In this document: in pieces, positions 1 through 7,774 of the stretch
Layout: each line of letters begins with the position of its first letter
Numbering within the stretch: position 1 is the first letter of the stretch
NCBI GenBank assembly: GCA_013694595.1
Contig: JACDCC010000303.1
Coordinates: forward strand, 1 to 32,470
Length of the DNA: 32,470 bases
Source: Chthoniobacterales bacterium
GTDB lineage: Bacteria > Verrucomicrobiota > Verrucomicrobiia > Chthoniobacterales > UBA10450
Reading direction: 5' to 3'
Program-made: the position numbers and the translations under genes
The notes under the pieces: model-generated
Told to the model about the DNA's origin: nothing
Database searches by the model: none
Seen by the model: the letters and a program-made list of their open reading frames with translations, nothing else

Positions 1-192
1 CTTGGTATTGCCGGTTCGGTGACGGTAGGTGCGCTAGCTTTTCTGTGGCGACCGAGCATCTGGACGGTTGTGCTCGCGTTCTTTCTGCTGAGCCAGGCGT
101 GGGCGGGGTGGCAGCAGGCCAAAGCCCTCGCCGCCCAGGCCAAGTCCGCTAATTACTCGACGGACGATGCCGAACGTCCGCCAGTGCTCTAG
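1..192 (+). CDS. C-terminal end of a membrane protein, possibly M50 (site-2) metalloprotease
   Basis: Frame 1 is open from the first base to TAG at 190-192 and encodes 63 residues, so the 5' part lies outside the window. The visible part has a hydrophobic stretch of about 17 residues (IWTVVLAFFLLSQAWAG) followed by an Ala/Gln/Lys-rich segment and a polar tail. A closing transmembrane helix followed by a WxGxQQA-like segment resembles the end of bacterial M50/SpoIVFB-type membrane proteases, but no catalytic motif is in view. The assignment is therefore tentative; another polytopic membrane protein would fit. The stop codon overlaps that of the convergent aminopeptidase gene by 4 bp. Confidence 0.5.
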   Translation, partial: LGIAGSVTVGALAFLWRPSIWTVVLAFFLLSQAWAGWQQAKALAAQAKSANYSTDDAERPPVL

Positions 193-2852
193 CCGCGCGG
201 TTGCACTTCCGGCCGACAGGCCGCGAGCTGCTCGATGACTCGCTTCTTGAAGTCTGCGCGGAAGCTGATTTCGTCAGCGGCTTTCGCCACCTCTTTTGCC
301 GCGTCGGGCGGCAGATCGGATTTCGCGTAAGACTGCAGTTCCGCGATGCGCGCAGTATCGGAGAAGAAGGTGAACAACCCCGGCGCGTAGCTGTTTGCGC
401 CGAGCGCGTCCGCCTTGGCGAGGAGCGCTTTCATGTTGGCCTTCGCGAACTGCCACGCCAGGTCGGGCTGCCTGCTTTGCTTTGCCACGAGCGGCACGAC
501 GGCGACCGCGCGGCTGGTGGCGAGTTCGTCCGTAAGGGAGATCTGGAGAGCGCGCGCGGCGAGCTTCGGGTCCGCGGTGGCTGCGAGCGCGTCGTAGTAG
601 TTCTGCTTCTCCTCAATGCTGGTCGTTTTCTGCCCCAGCTCGTGCAGCTTGCTCCAAGTGCCGGGATCTGCGTAACGACCGACGACCAACAGCACCGGCG
701 CGCGCAAGTCGGGTGCGAGCGACTCCGGCTTCGTGAGGGACGCCTGAAAACGCGCGCGGCTCCCGGCAACAATATCTTCATCACCGAACGCGCCGAGTGC
801 TGTGATCAAGCTGGCGCGAAGGGTTCCGTGGCGGGCAGGCTCTCCCGGTTTCGGCTCCCAGCCGATCGCATTGAAACTCGGCCGCAGAATGCTGCGGGCG
901 TATTGCTGAAATCGCTGGCGCTGCGGCTCGTCCGTGATGAGGCCGTTGATATATTCGAACGCGGTGATGACCTGCTCCCGCTCGGCCAGCTCGGTGCGGC
1001 CCGGCAGTTTCTCGACCAGTTCGAGATAGTGGGAAAGCGGCGCGCGTTTCGCCTGCACGAGAGCCCAGGCATCGCCTAACAAATTGACGCGGTCCGGCGA
1101 GCTGAGCTTCGGCAGCTCGGCGAGGAGCAGCTTCCAGGAAGCTTCGTCGTACTGGACGCGATAGTTGCCGGCGCCTTCAACGTTGAACTTCACCGCACGA
1201 TCCGCCGGGATGTCCGTCAGCTCTGCTGTTTTCGATTCCATCAACAGGCTGGCCGGTGCGGGCGAGCCGGAGACCGAGTAGGTGAGGGGAATCTTCCACT
1301 CGAGTGCGGGTGCATCGGGGAAGTTGATCGTGAATCGCTCCTGCGTGAGCGCGATTTTGCCGCTCGCATCGCGATGCACGAGGACAATTGGGAAGCCCGG
1401 CTGTTGCGTCCATCCGGTGGCGATCTCCTCGACCGGCTTACCCGACGCTTCGCCGAGTGCATTCCACAAATCAGCGGTTGTGGTGTTGGAGAACTTGTGG
1501 CGCGCGATGTATTGCCGGATGCCATCGCGGAACAGTTCTTCGCCGAGGAAGCTCTCCAGCATCCGGATGAATGACTGTCCTTTTTTATAGGTGATATCGT
1601 CGAACGCGCTGTTCGCTTCGGTCTCGGTTGCGACGGGCTGCTGGATCGGGTGCGTGGTGGAGCGGGCGTCGCTTTCCATCGCCGTCTCCTTGGGAATGCC
1701 GACGCGGCGGGTCGGGTTACGCGGCACGTCGCGCGTCAGCCAGACTTCCCAATCCGGGTTGAACTGCGCCGTGCATTTGCTGCCCATCCAGGAGGCGAAC
1801 CCTTCGTTCAGCCAGAGATTGTCCCACCACGCCATCGTCACGAGGTTGCCGAACCATTGATGCGCGATCTCGTGCGCGATCACTTCGTAGATGTTCTGCT
1901 TCGTCTCCGCGGACGAACGCGCGGGATCGAACAGCAGACGCGATTCGAAGTAGGTGATCCCACCCCAGTTCTCCATTGCGCCGCCGAACCCGCCTGGCAC
2001 CGCAATCTCATCGAGCTTGGGCAGGGGGTAGGGAGTGCCGAAGTAGTCGTTGAAGTATTCCGTCACCTGCGCGGAACTATCGAGCGCGTAGCGTCCCATC
2101 TCAGCCTTGCCGCGCGTGGCGAAGACGCGATGCACCACGCCGTGGCTTCGCTTCTCGATTGAATCGAGCTCGCCCGCGCAGAGGACGTTCAGGTAGCTCG
2201 CCATCGAAGGCGTCGGGGCGAAATGAAGCTCTTTGCCTTCGGGGACCTTCGCTTCGCGCTCCACCGGCATGTTTGAGACCGCGGTCCAGTTTTCCGGGAC
2301 GACCGCTGTCAATTGGAAGCGGGCGCGGAAGATTGGCTCATCCCAGCAAGGGAACATGCGCCGCGCGTCCGTGGCCTCAAATTGCGTTCCGAGCATCACC
2401 TTCTTCATGCCGGTGCCCTGCTCTTGATACGGCGCGTGGTAAAGTCCCTGGCCCTTCTGGTTGATCTTGCCGGAGAAGGTGAGGGCGAGTGTGTGCCTGC
2501 CGACGGGCAACTCAGAGCCGAGTGCGATTGTCAGCGTCTCGGCCTTGGGATCGAGCTTGATGGCTGCTTTCGGAACAGCCTTGCCGTCAACCGCGGCGCT
2601 CGCGATCTCGATCTCCGCTGCATTCAAGACGATCTCACGAGCAGGTTTGCGGACATCGAGCTTGATCGTTTCCGAGCCGGTGAAGGTGAGCTTCTTCACG
2701 TCGGGCGTGATGCGGATGGCGTATTCCTCGGGCACGACACGCTTCGGGAGCTTCCCGGGCGTGGAGTTAAAATCGAAGGGCTTCTCGGCGCGCATGACGG
2801 GCAGGAAGGTAGCGAGGGCGGCGAAAGTCAACAGAGCGGAAGGGAGGCGCAT
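189..2852 (-). CDS. M1 family zinc aminopeptidase, exported
   Basis: The product is 887 residues, typical for an M1 (ERAP/PepN-like) aminopeptidase, which removes N-terminal residues from peptides. Residues 1-22 look like a signal peptide (MRLPSALLTF, hydrophobic core, MRA), so it probably acts in the periplasm. The substrate-anchoring GAMEN motif is at 291-295. The zinc site is HEIAH at 327-331 with the second glutamate at E350 (NEGFASW), exactly the HExxH-x18-E spacing. The C-terminal half looks like the ERAP1-C-like helical domain. The gene is last in a minus-strand series after the sigma/anti-sigma genes, separated from the preceding gene by about 100 bp of palindromic sequence. Family call is secure; substrate is unknown. 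Confidence 0.95.
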   Translation of the reverse strand: MRLPSALLTFAALATFLPVMRAEKPFDFNSTPGKLPKRVVPEEYAIRITPDVKKLTFTGSETIKLDVRKPAREIVLNAAEIEIASAAVDGKAVPKAAIKLDPKAETLTIALGSELPVGRHTLALTFSGKINQKGQGLYHAPYQEQGTGMKKVMLGTQFEATDARRMFPCWDEPIFRARFQLTAVVPENWTAVSNMPVEREAKVPEGKELHFAPTPSMASYLNVLCAGELDSIEKRSHGVVHRVFATRGKAEMGRYALDSSAQVTEYFNDYFGTPYPLPKLDEIAVPGGFGGAMENWGGITYFESRLLFDPARSSAETKQNIYEVIAHEIAHQWFGNLVTMAWWDNLWLNEGFASWMGSKCTAQFNPDWEVWLTRDVPRNPTRRVGIPKETAMESDARSTTHPIQQPVATETEANSAFDDITYKKGQSFIRMLESFLGEELFRDGIRQYIARHKFSNTTTADLWNALGEASGKPVEEIATGWTQQPGFPIVLVHRDASGKIALTQERFTINFPDAPALEWKIPLTYSVSGSPAPASLLMESKTAELTDIPADRAVKFNVEGAGNYRVQYDEASWKLLLAELPKLSSPDRVNLLGDAWALVQAKRAPLSHYLELVEKLPGRTELAEREQVITAFEYINGLITDEPQRQRFQQYARSILRPSFNAIGWEPKPGEPARHGTLRASLITALGAFGDEDIVAGSRARFQASLTKPESLAPDLRAPVLLVVGRYADPGTWSKLHELGQKTTSIEEKQNYYDALAATADPKLAARALQISLTDELATSRAVAVVPLVAKQSRQPDLAWQFAKANMKALLAKADALGANSYAPGLFTFFSDTARIAELQSYAKSDLPPDAAKEVAKAADEISFRADFKKRVIEQLAACRPEVQPRG

Positions 2853-2870
2853 CAGTGCACTAAACAGCGG

Positions 2871-2957
2871 AGATGCAGCTTTGCATCTGCAAGGGTGCGC
2901 CGGCGGAGATCTCTGGCGTCCTCCGGCTGGACGCTAGCGGTTCGAGACCGCTGCTAC
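2871..2957 (-). repeat. cluster of three REP-like hairpins between two minus-strand genes
   Basis: Three separate inverted repeats follow one another: 2871-2888 (7-bp stem, AGATGCA/TGCATCT), 2916-2934 (6-bp stem, GCGTCC/GGACGC) and 2936-2952 (6-bp stem, AGCGGT/ACCGCT). Read on the minus strand, the last one is a 21-nt unit at 2937-2957 matching 17 of 21 bases of a unit at 19834-19854. The arrangement resembles REP/BIME elements. It may stabilise mRNA ends or attenuate transcription between the hypothetical and aminopeptidase genes. No T-run follows, so it is not a standard terminator. Confidence 0.55.
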
Positions 2958-3394
2958 TCCATCACCACCAGGAGCACGAGTTGGCCTTGGCCGACCTGCG
3001 GACCTCTGATCACGAGCGGCTTCTTCTTGCTCAAATCCGCGTCGGTTTCCAGCAGAAGCTTATCTTGCTGGAAGAGCTGCAGGTTCAGCCGGTAGGCTGC
3101 GCTTGCGGCAGGCTTTGAGTTCACCTGCAGGGCGAAATACTTGCTGGTCGCACGCCAATCTTCTTCGCCTTTGGTAAGCGTGTTCCGCGACTGCCCGATG
3201 ACCTGATACTGATTGTAACCGAAGAGCTGCTTCAACGTGCTTTCGAAGCGATTGAGCTCAGCCGGGATCGGCGTCGGCTCAGGCGCGTTCGTCGCCATCA
3301 CGAGGCCGCTCCAGACGCTGCCCGCCGCTTGCGCCGCGGCTATGCTCAAGGTGAGCAAGAGCGCGACTGATGCGGAAAGCAGGCGACGGCGCAT
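2954..3394 (-). CDS. secreted hypothetical protein
   Basis: The 146-residue product has a clear signal peptide: MRRR, a hydrophobic core through about residue 20, then an AQA-A cleavage region. I recognise no family. The mature part is a compact domain with alternating hydrophobic residues and a stretch of strongly polar residues. It ends in an unusual hydrophobic tail (QLVLLVVME). The gene starts 5 bp after the anti-sigma-like gene, so it is probably co-transcribed with the sigma factor and may be part of its sensing or output. Its TAG stop lies inside a dispersed hairpin repeat (GTAGC...), so the C-terminus may have been redefined by repeat insertion. Confidence 0.75.
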   Translation of the reverse strand: MRRRLLSASVALLLTLSIAAAQAAGSVWSGLVMATNAPEPTPIPAELNRFESTLKQLFGYNQYQVIGQSRNTLTKGEEDWRATSKYFALQVNSKPAASAAYRLNLQLFQQDKLLLETDADLSKKKPLVIRGPQVGQGQLVLLVVME

Positions 3395-3399
3395 GGCGG

Positions 3400-3933
3400 T
3401 TACTTGGCGGCGTATTCGGAGGGAAGCGACTGCAATCCATCAACCCAGAGCACGGTTGCCTTGCCATCTTTCGATTCGAACGGCGTGATCGTCGCATCTG
3501 GACTCGCCGCAGGATCAGTGATCCGGGCGTTGATGATTTGGGTGAGATACGCCGACTGCCCGCCGGCGTTGTCATCCCGCATCATGAAGAAGGTGGTCAG
3601 CGCGAGAACCGCGAGGGAAGCGGCGCCGGTCCAGACGACGCGACCGATCGACCACCAGCTTTCGCGCGCCGGCGCGGGAGTGGATTGAGGAGTTGTGGCG
3701 CGGCTATCGCGTGCAATTTCTTCGCGCAGCTGATGGCTGAAGAACTCTTCGTTCGTCATCCGCTGCGTGCTGAGCTCCTGGCGAAGCAAGCTGCCGAGCT
3801 GCCGCGCTTCCTGCTTCTCGAGCCGCGCTGCGGAAAGATCCGGTAACGAAGCTTCAAACTCAGCGAGTTCTTTGCCCGTGAGCTGCCCGTCGATCCAGGC
3901 GGTCCAGTTTTCCTCAAACGCTTTCATAAACAT
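3400..3933 (-). CDS. membrane-anchored anti-sigma-like protein
   Basis: The 177-residue product has a cytoplasmic-looking, charged N-terminal half (residues 1-90). One transmembrane helix follows at about 98-117 (GRVVWTGAASLAVLALTTFF), then an extracytoplasmic tail of about 60 residues. The start overlaps the end of the upstream ECF sigma gene by 20 bp (14 bp if the second Met at 3927 is used), indicating translational coupling. Position, topology and the acidic N-terminus (FEENWTAWIDGQL) fit an anti-sigma factor that holds its sigma factor at the membrane. I see no HxxxCxxC zinc-binding anti-sigma motif, so the role is inferred mainly from context. Confidence 0.75.
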   Translation of the reverse strand: MFMKAFEENWTAWIDGQLTGKELAEFEASLPDLSAARLEKQEARQLGSLLRQELSTQRMTNEEFFSHQLREEIARDSRATTPQSTPAPARESWWSIGRVVWTGAASLAVLALTTFFMMRDDNAGGQSAYLTQIINARITDPAASPDATITPFESKDGKATVLWVDGLQSLPSEYAAK

Positions 3934-4525
3934 CCCTCAGCAGGTTCTGCAGTTTCTTGCGCGCGTAAAACAGCCGGGACATCACGGTGCCGATCGAGCA
4001 GCCGAGCGCTTCTGCGATCTCGTGATATTGCATGTCCTCCATCTCCTTCATCAAAATGACCGCGCGATGTTCCGGCGAGAGCTGCGCGATGGCGGCATCA
4101 ATCCGGCCGCGGATTTCGACATGCTGCATCCGCTCGTGCGGCAAGGCGTCGGCGTGCGGCACCGTCCGCGAGGCGGGATCAATTTCCTTCAGCTGCACGG
4201 CGTCATCGAACTCGGCGCCCGATCCTTTGACGTGTTTCTTGCGGAGCCAGTCGATCGTGACGTTCATCACGATACGATAGATCCAGGTATAGAAGCTCGA
4301 CTGGCCACGGAAGCGGCCGATCGATTTCCACGCCTTCAGGAAACTGTCCTGGGCCAAATCCCAAGCGTCCTGCTCGCTATGTACCATATTGTAAATCATG
4401 CCAAAAACTCGCGTTCGGTAACGAACCACCAACTGATCGAAGGCTTCGGTATCGCCGTCCTGGCATCGTTTTACCAGGTCAAGCTCCGATACTTCCACCT
4501 CAGGCGGGGTCGCTTCCTTGTGCAT
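3914..4525 (-). CDS. ECF-subfamily RNA polymerase sigma factor
   Basis: The product is 203 residues. Region 2 (about 20-95) contains the DxxQDxFLKAWKSI and SFYTWIYRIVMNVTIDWLRK segments typical of sigma-70 region 2. Region 4 (about 135-195) contains LSPEHRAVILMKEMEDMQYHEIAEALG followed by the IGTVMSRLFYARKKL recognition helix. The linker is short and regions 1 and 3 are absent, as in extracytoplasmic-function sigma factors. The downstream overlapping gene is its likely anti-sigma factor and the pair probably controls an envelope or stress response; targets are unknown. The ATG at 4525 gives the expected length. Confidence 0.93.
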   Translation of the reverse strand: MHKEATPPEVEVSELDLVKRCQDGDTEAFDQLVVRYRTRVFGMIYNMVHSEQDAWDLAQDSFLKAWKSIGRFRGQSSFYTWIYRIVMNVTIDWLRKKHVKGSGAEFDDAVQLKEIDPASRTVPHADALPHERMQHVEIRGRIDAAIAQLSPEHRAVILMKEMEDMQYHEIAEALGCSIGTVMSRLFYARKKLQNLLRDVYESV

Positions 4526-4568
4526 CTAATTGGACGGAGGTGCGGCTAATTCATTCAACGGACAAGCC

Positions 4569-5225
4569 TTAAAGGCTGCCGAAGCGCCGCAGCCACTCGC
4601 CGCGATACTCGCCCATCAGGGTGATGATGCCATCGCGGACTTGGAAAAGCCGTTGCATCAGCACCGCGTGCTGTCGGGGCGATATCAGCCTCTCGTTCAG
4701 CAACTGCACCGCCGCTTCCATCGAGACGGTGATCGCCTTCAGCGCGCGCTTGAGATAGGCGATCGTCATTCCGATTTCGTCCACATCGTCGTCGCTCAAG
4801 GCCGCCGCCAGCTTGGCGCTCGCGAGCGCCGAATGGGTGGCGAGTTTCACGGCTGACGGCTCGTTTTGCAGGGACGTGTGTTCGTCGAAAAGCTGGTCGA
4901 TCCAGACGGTGAGCGCGAAGGCTGCGCGGTAAAGGCTGTGGTCTTCAAAGCCCTCGCTGCCCGAGTTCGCTTCAGCCGCCGGTTCGTCTTCAGCGGAGCT
5001 CGATTCGTCTGCGAGCAAAGCGTCGACTTCGTCGGTCCAATCGTCACCGTTCAGCAACTGCGTCCAACCCATCTCCCGGGCGATGATCTGGTCGCGCTGC
5101 GGGTGATCGAGGTACTTCTCGAGCAGCTCCATGTATTTCTCAGTCTTATGGTCTTGCTGTTGGAGAAAGCGCTCCCAGTCGTACTCGTCCCAGGCTCGGT
5201 CTGGCTCGTGATCGTAGCCCGCCAT
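4569..5225 (-). CDS. hypothetical protein, acidic, helical
   Basis: The 218-residue product starts at the ATG at 5225. The same frame is open much further upstream, but that extension lies entirely antisense to rlmN and has an arginine-rich, non-protein-like composition. I recognise no domain. The N-terminal 60 residues are rich in Asp, Glu and Trp. Residues 70-90 are an acidic low-complexity stretch (DESSSAEDEPAAEANSGS), and the rest looks all-helical with regularly spaced hydrophobic residues. There is no signal peptide or membrane segment, so it is probably cytoplasmic. It lies 95 bp downstream of rlmN and 43 bp upstream of the sigma gene on the same strand. Confidence 0.8.
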   Translation of the reverse strand: MAGYDHEPDRAWDEYDWERFLQQQDHKTEKYMELLEKYLDHPQRDQIIAREMGWTQLLNGDDWTDEVDALLADESSSAEDEPAAEANSGSEGFEDHSLYRAAFALTVWIDQLFDEHTSLQNEPSAVKLATHSALASAKLAAALSDDDVDEIGMTIAYLKRALKAITVSMEAAVQLLNERLISPRQHAVLMQRLFQVRDGIITLMGEYRGEWLRRFGSL

Positions 5226-5257
5226 ATTTTTCTTTAGGCCAGCTTCGAAGCAGGCGC

Positions 5258-5311
5258 AAAAAAGTTTTGTGCAGCGACGGGAGGCGTCGGGGCCGCCTCT
5301 TGCCTCGTCGC
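5258..5311 (-). terminator. candidate terminator or structured element after rlmN
   Basis: Read on the minus strand just after the rlmN stop, GCGACG (5306-5311) pairs with CGTCGC (5274-5279). Inside this, GAGGCG (5294-5299) pairs with CGCCTC (5281-5286) around a 7-nt loop, with an asymmetric internal bulge between the two stems. A run of six T (5258-5263) follows 10 nt later. This is further than in a canonical intrinsic terminator, so read-through into the 218-aa gene is possible. Confidence 0.4.
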
Positions 5312-5320
5312 GATGAGTAG

Positions 5321-6454
5321 CTACGGCGTGCTCGGCTGGAGCGGTGCCGTCGCTTCTCGTTTCGCCTGCAATCGCAGCTGGCCGCAGGCCGCAGCGATGT
5401 CGTGACCTTTTTCGCGACGCAGGGTCGAGACCACGCCGTGTTCGCGCAGAATCGCGTGGAACCGCTCCTGTCGCGCACGCGAGGGCCGCGACCACGCTAA
5501 GCCTTCCACCGTGTTGTAGGGGATCAGGTTGATCTTCGCGGAGAGGCGTCGCGCGATTTTCGCGAGTGCGTGTGCTTGTTCTTCGGTGTCGTTGATATCG
5601 GCGATCAGGATGTACTCGAACATGATGCGCCGCTTTTTCGCCACGTAGTAGTCGCAGGCTTCGAGCAGCGTCTTCAGGTTGTACTTGCGGTTCACCGGCA
5701 TAATCCGGCTGCGCACTTCGTCCGTCGCGCCGTGGAGTGAAAGTGCCAGACGGAACTGCGTCGGATCTTCGGCTAGTTCGCGAATCTGTGGAGCCAGGCC
5801 GCTGGTGGAGACGGTGATGTGCCGCGCGCCGATCTCCAGGCCCCACGGGGCGTTGATGATCTGGATCGCACGCTTCAGGTTCTTCAGGTTCGCGAGCGGC
5901 TCGCCCATTCCCATGAAGACGACGTTGTCGATCTTTTCGCCGCTTTGTGCTTCGACGGCCATCAGCTGCTGCACGATCTCGCCCGCGTCGAGGTTCCGTG
6001 TCCATCCATCGAGACCGCTCGCGCAGAATTTGCACCCGTATGCGCAGCCGACCTGGCTCGACACGCAGATTGTCCGGCGGTCTGAGCGTTCGCCGTAAAG
6101 CGCGGGCGAAGCGGGAATCAGCACAGATTCGATGAGATTGCCGTCGCGCAAGCGGAACAGGAACTTTTGCGTTGTATCCTTGGAGCCAAGGACGCGAACG
6201 GTCTCCGGTGCACGGAGCTCGAAGTCCGCCGCGAGCTGCGTGCGTAACGCTTGCGGCAGATCGGTCATTTCGTCGCAGGAGCCGACGCGCTTTTCGTAAA
6301 GCCAATCCATCACCTGCTTCGCGCGATAGGCGGGCTGCCCGTGCTGCCCGAGGTGCGCCGTGAGATCCTCCAGCCCGAGGGAGTGAATAAATGTTTTGGC
6401 GCTCGGCAGCACCTCGGAGTTTACCCTCGGAGTGTAGCCGCGTCCAACCTGCAC
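5321..6454 (-). CDS. rlmN: dual-specificity 23S rRNA/tRNA adenine-C2 methyltransferase RlmN
   Basis: This is a 377-residue radical-SAM enzyme that methylates C2 of A2503 in 23S rRNA, and A37 of some tRNAs. The [4Fe-4S]-binding CxxxCxxC is C137, C141 and C144 (CAYGCKFC). GMGEPL follows at 182-187, a typical SAM-contact loop. The C-terminal cysteine that carries the transferred methyl in the family is probably C357 (IAAACGQL). The N-terminal accessory domain with YRAKQVMDWLYEKR and EMTDLPQALR is intact. The ATG at 6454 gives about 20 residues before the usual family start, so a later start is possible. It is a monocistronic-looking housekeeping gene divergent from the damaged membrane gene. Confidence 0.96.
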   Translation of the reverse strand: MQVGRGYTPRVNSEVLPSAKTFIHSLGLEDLTAHLGQHGQPAYRAKQVMDWLYEKRVGSCDEMTDLPQALRTQLAADFELRAPETVRVLGSKDTTQKFLFRLRDGNLIESVLIPASPALYGERSDRRTICVSSQVGCAYGCKFCASGLDGWTRNLDAGEIVQQLMAVEAQSGEKIDNVVFMGMGEPLANLKNLKRAIQIINAPWGLEIGARHITVSTSGLAPQIRELAEDPTQFRLALSLHGATDEVRSRIMPVNRKYNLKTLLEACDYYVAKKRRIMFEYILIADINDTEEQAHALAKIARRLSAKINLIPYNTVEGLAWSRPSRARQERFHAILREHGVVSTLRREKGHDIAAACGQLRLQAKREATAPLQPSTP

Positions 6455-6513
6455 GCGGCTCTTCGAGGCGGGAATCCGGTGCCGGTCAGCAGAGGAGCGT
6501 CAGCTTCTGCGGC

Positions 6514-7262
6514 ATGCCAGCAGTGCATGAGCCGCCGCCAAGGACTCCTCTCACGAGCGGGTGGGAAGCGGTCCGCGCGAACATCTTTCCGGGGCTGGTG
6601 GTGCAAGCGCTGATGCTCGCGTTGCTGCTAGCCTACTACTTCAGTCCGTCGGTCGCAGCGGCGCTCCACGCGATGGCTGAATACGAGCGCTTGGATGGGA
6701 TCGCGTTTGTGGTGATCGCCACGATTCTCGCGGCGTCGATTTTGCCGGAGATTTTCCTGGTTTTGTTTTTCCAGCGGGGGCGGCTACGTGCGGAAAACTT
6801 CCGGAATCTACTCTTCACTGCGCCGATCTGGGGCTTCGACGGCATCACGGTGGATTATCTCTACCGCGGCCTGGCGGTGTCCCTCGGCGACGAAGCGAGT
6901 GTTCATGTGGTGGCAGCGAAGATCTGCATCGACCAGTTCGTCTACAATGTATTGTTTGCTGCGCCGTATGGCGTGATCGCGTATCAGTGGAAAAACAGCG
7001 GCTTCGCGCTCTCCGCATTGCGCCGGAGTTTCACCTTTGAATAATTACCGCGATAAAATCGTGCCGACACTTTTCACCACCTGGGCCGTCTGGATCCCTG
7101 ACCGCGATGATCTATTGCCTGCCGCTCGCCTTGCAGTTCCCACTCTTTAGCCTGGTGCTGACTTTTTGGGTGCTACTCCTCACTTATATGACCAACCGTT
7201 TCGCCGGGAAAACCGCCCACACTGTCCCGATCGCCGCCACCGACGTGGCAGTCGCACGATGA
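6514..7262 (+). pseudogene. Mpv17/PMP22-like integral membrane protein gene with two frameshifts
   Basis: Translation from ATG 6514 gives a multi-spanning membrane protein that stops at 7042-7044. The coding signal continues in another frame (NYRDKIVPTLFTTWAVWIP, from about 7043). After a second shift near 7097-7103 it continues as AMIYCLPLALQFPLFSL and further, to TGA 7260-7262. Joining the three pieces restores a protein of about 248 residues. It has the Mpv17-family signatures KxxxDQ (AKICIDQ) and a W-x-VW-x-P segment followed by a final helix. The restored end overlaps the next gene's start as ATGA, which supports the reconstruction. These could be true mutations or indel errors in the assembly. 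The family call is moderate. Confidence 0.6.
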
Positions 7263-7774
7263 GAGCGCACGAACTCTTTCGCAGCATGTCGCCAGCACTG
7301 GCGGCGGACGTTTTTGTATTCCTCCAAAAGGAGCAAAAGCCGGTCTACAAAGCGGCCATTCAAGGGCTGGCAACGCAGCGGAATCTCCGCAGTGTGTTTA
7401 TCGAACGGAAGCCGCCTAACGAACGCTACCCCTGGATGCAGGCGGCGCTCAGCCGTCCGATCAGCGACGCGCTCGCCAGTCACCTGATCCAGGGTTGGCT
7501 GCTAGGCGCAAATAAAGCAATGCTCTGCGATTTCCTCGATGCGCTCGAAATTGCGCACGAGGTGGATGGCACCGTGGAAGAGCTGCCGCCCTGCCCGCCG
7601 AAAGAGCAGATCAAAGGCGCGGTCGCTGTTTTGTTGCAGAAGTACCCCACGGAAGCTGTCGCGGTCTACCTGCACGCATTCCGGGATATGGACAGCTCAG
7701 TTCAGTGGCCGGCGCTGAACGAAATTCTGACAGAGATGCCCAAGCTGCAGTTTGCGCCGCGGGAGGGTGGCTAA
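7259..7774 (+). CDS. hypothetical protein
   Basis: The 171-residue product starts at the ATG at 7259, whose ATGA overlaps the stop of the preceding reconstructed membrane gene. A longer frame exists upstream but is only the antisense-like continuation through that gene. The protein appears fully helical and soluble. An N-terminal segment (MRAHELFRSMSPALAADVFVFLQKEQKPVYKAAI, about 1-34) begins it, and a Leu/Ala-rich repeat-like C-terminal half follows. I do not recognise a characterised domain. The stop is interlocked with that of the convergent HAD phosphatase gene (7771-7774). Confidence 0.8.
   Translation: MRAHELFRSMSPALAADVFVFLQKEQKPVYKAAIQGLATQRNLRSVFIERKPPNERYPWMQAALSRPISDALASHLIQGWLLGANKAMLCDFLDALEIAHEVDGTVEELPPCPPKEQIKGAVAVLLQKYPTEAVAVYLHAFRDMDSSVQWPALNEILTEMPKLQFAPREGG

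Noticed and set aside
189-192. Overlapping convergent stop codons as a possible regulatory feature (also at 7771-7774)
   Set aside because: Overlaps of 4 bp between convergent genes occur often in compact genomes, and no structure or terminator accompanies them.
5226-6305. Upstream extension of the 218-aa hypothetical on the minus strand
   Set aside because: The extension is fully within rlmN in another frame and has an arginine/proline-rich composition typical of shadow frames. The ATG at 5225 is the natural start.
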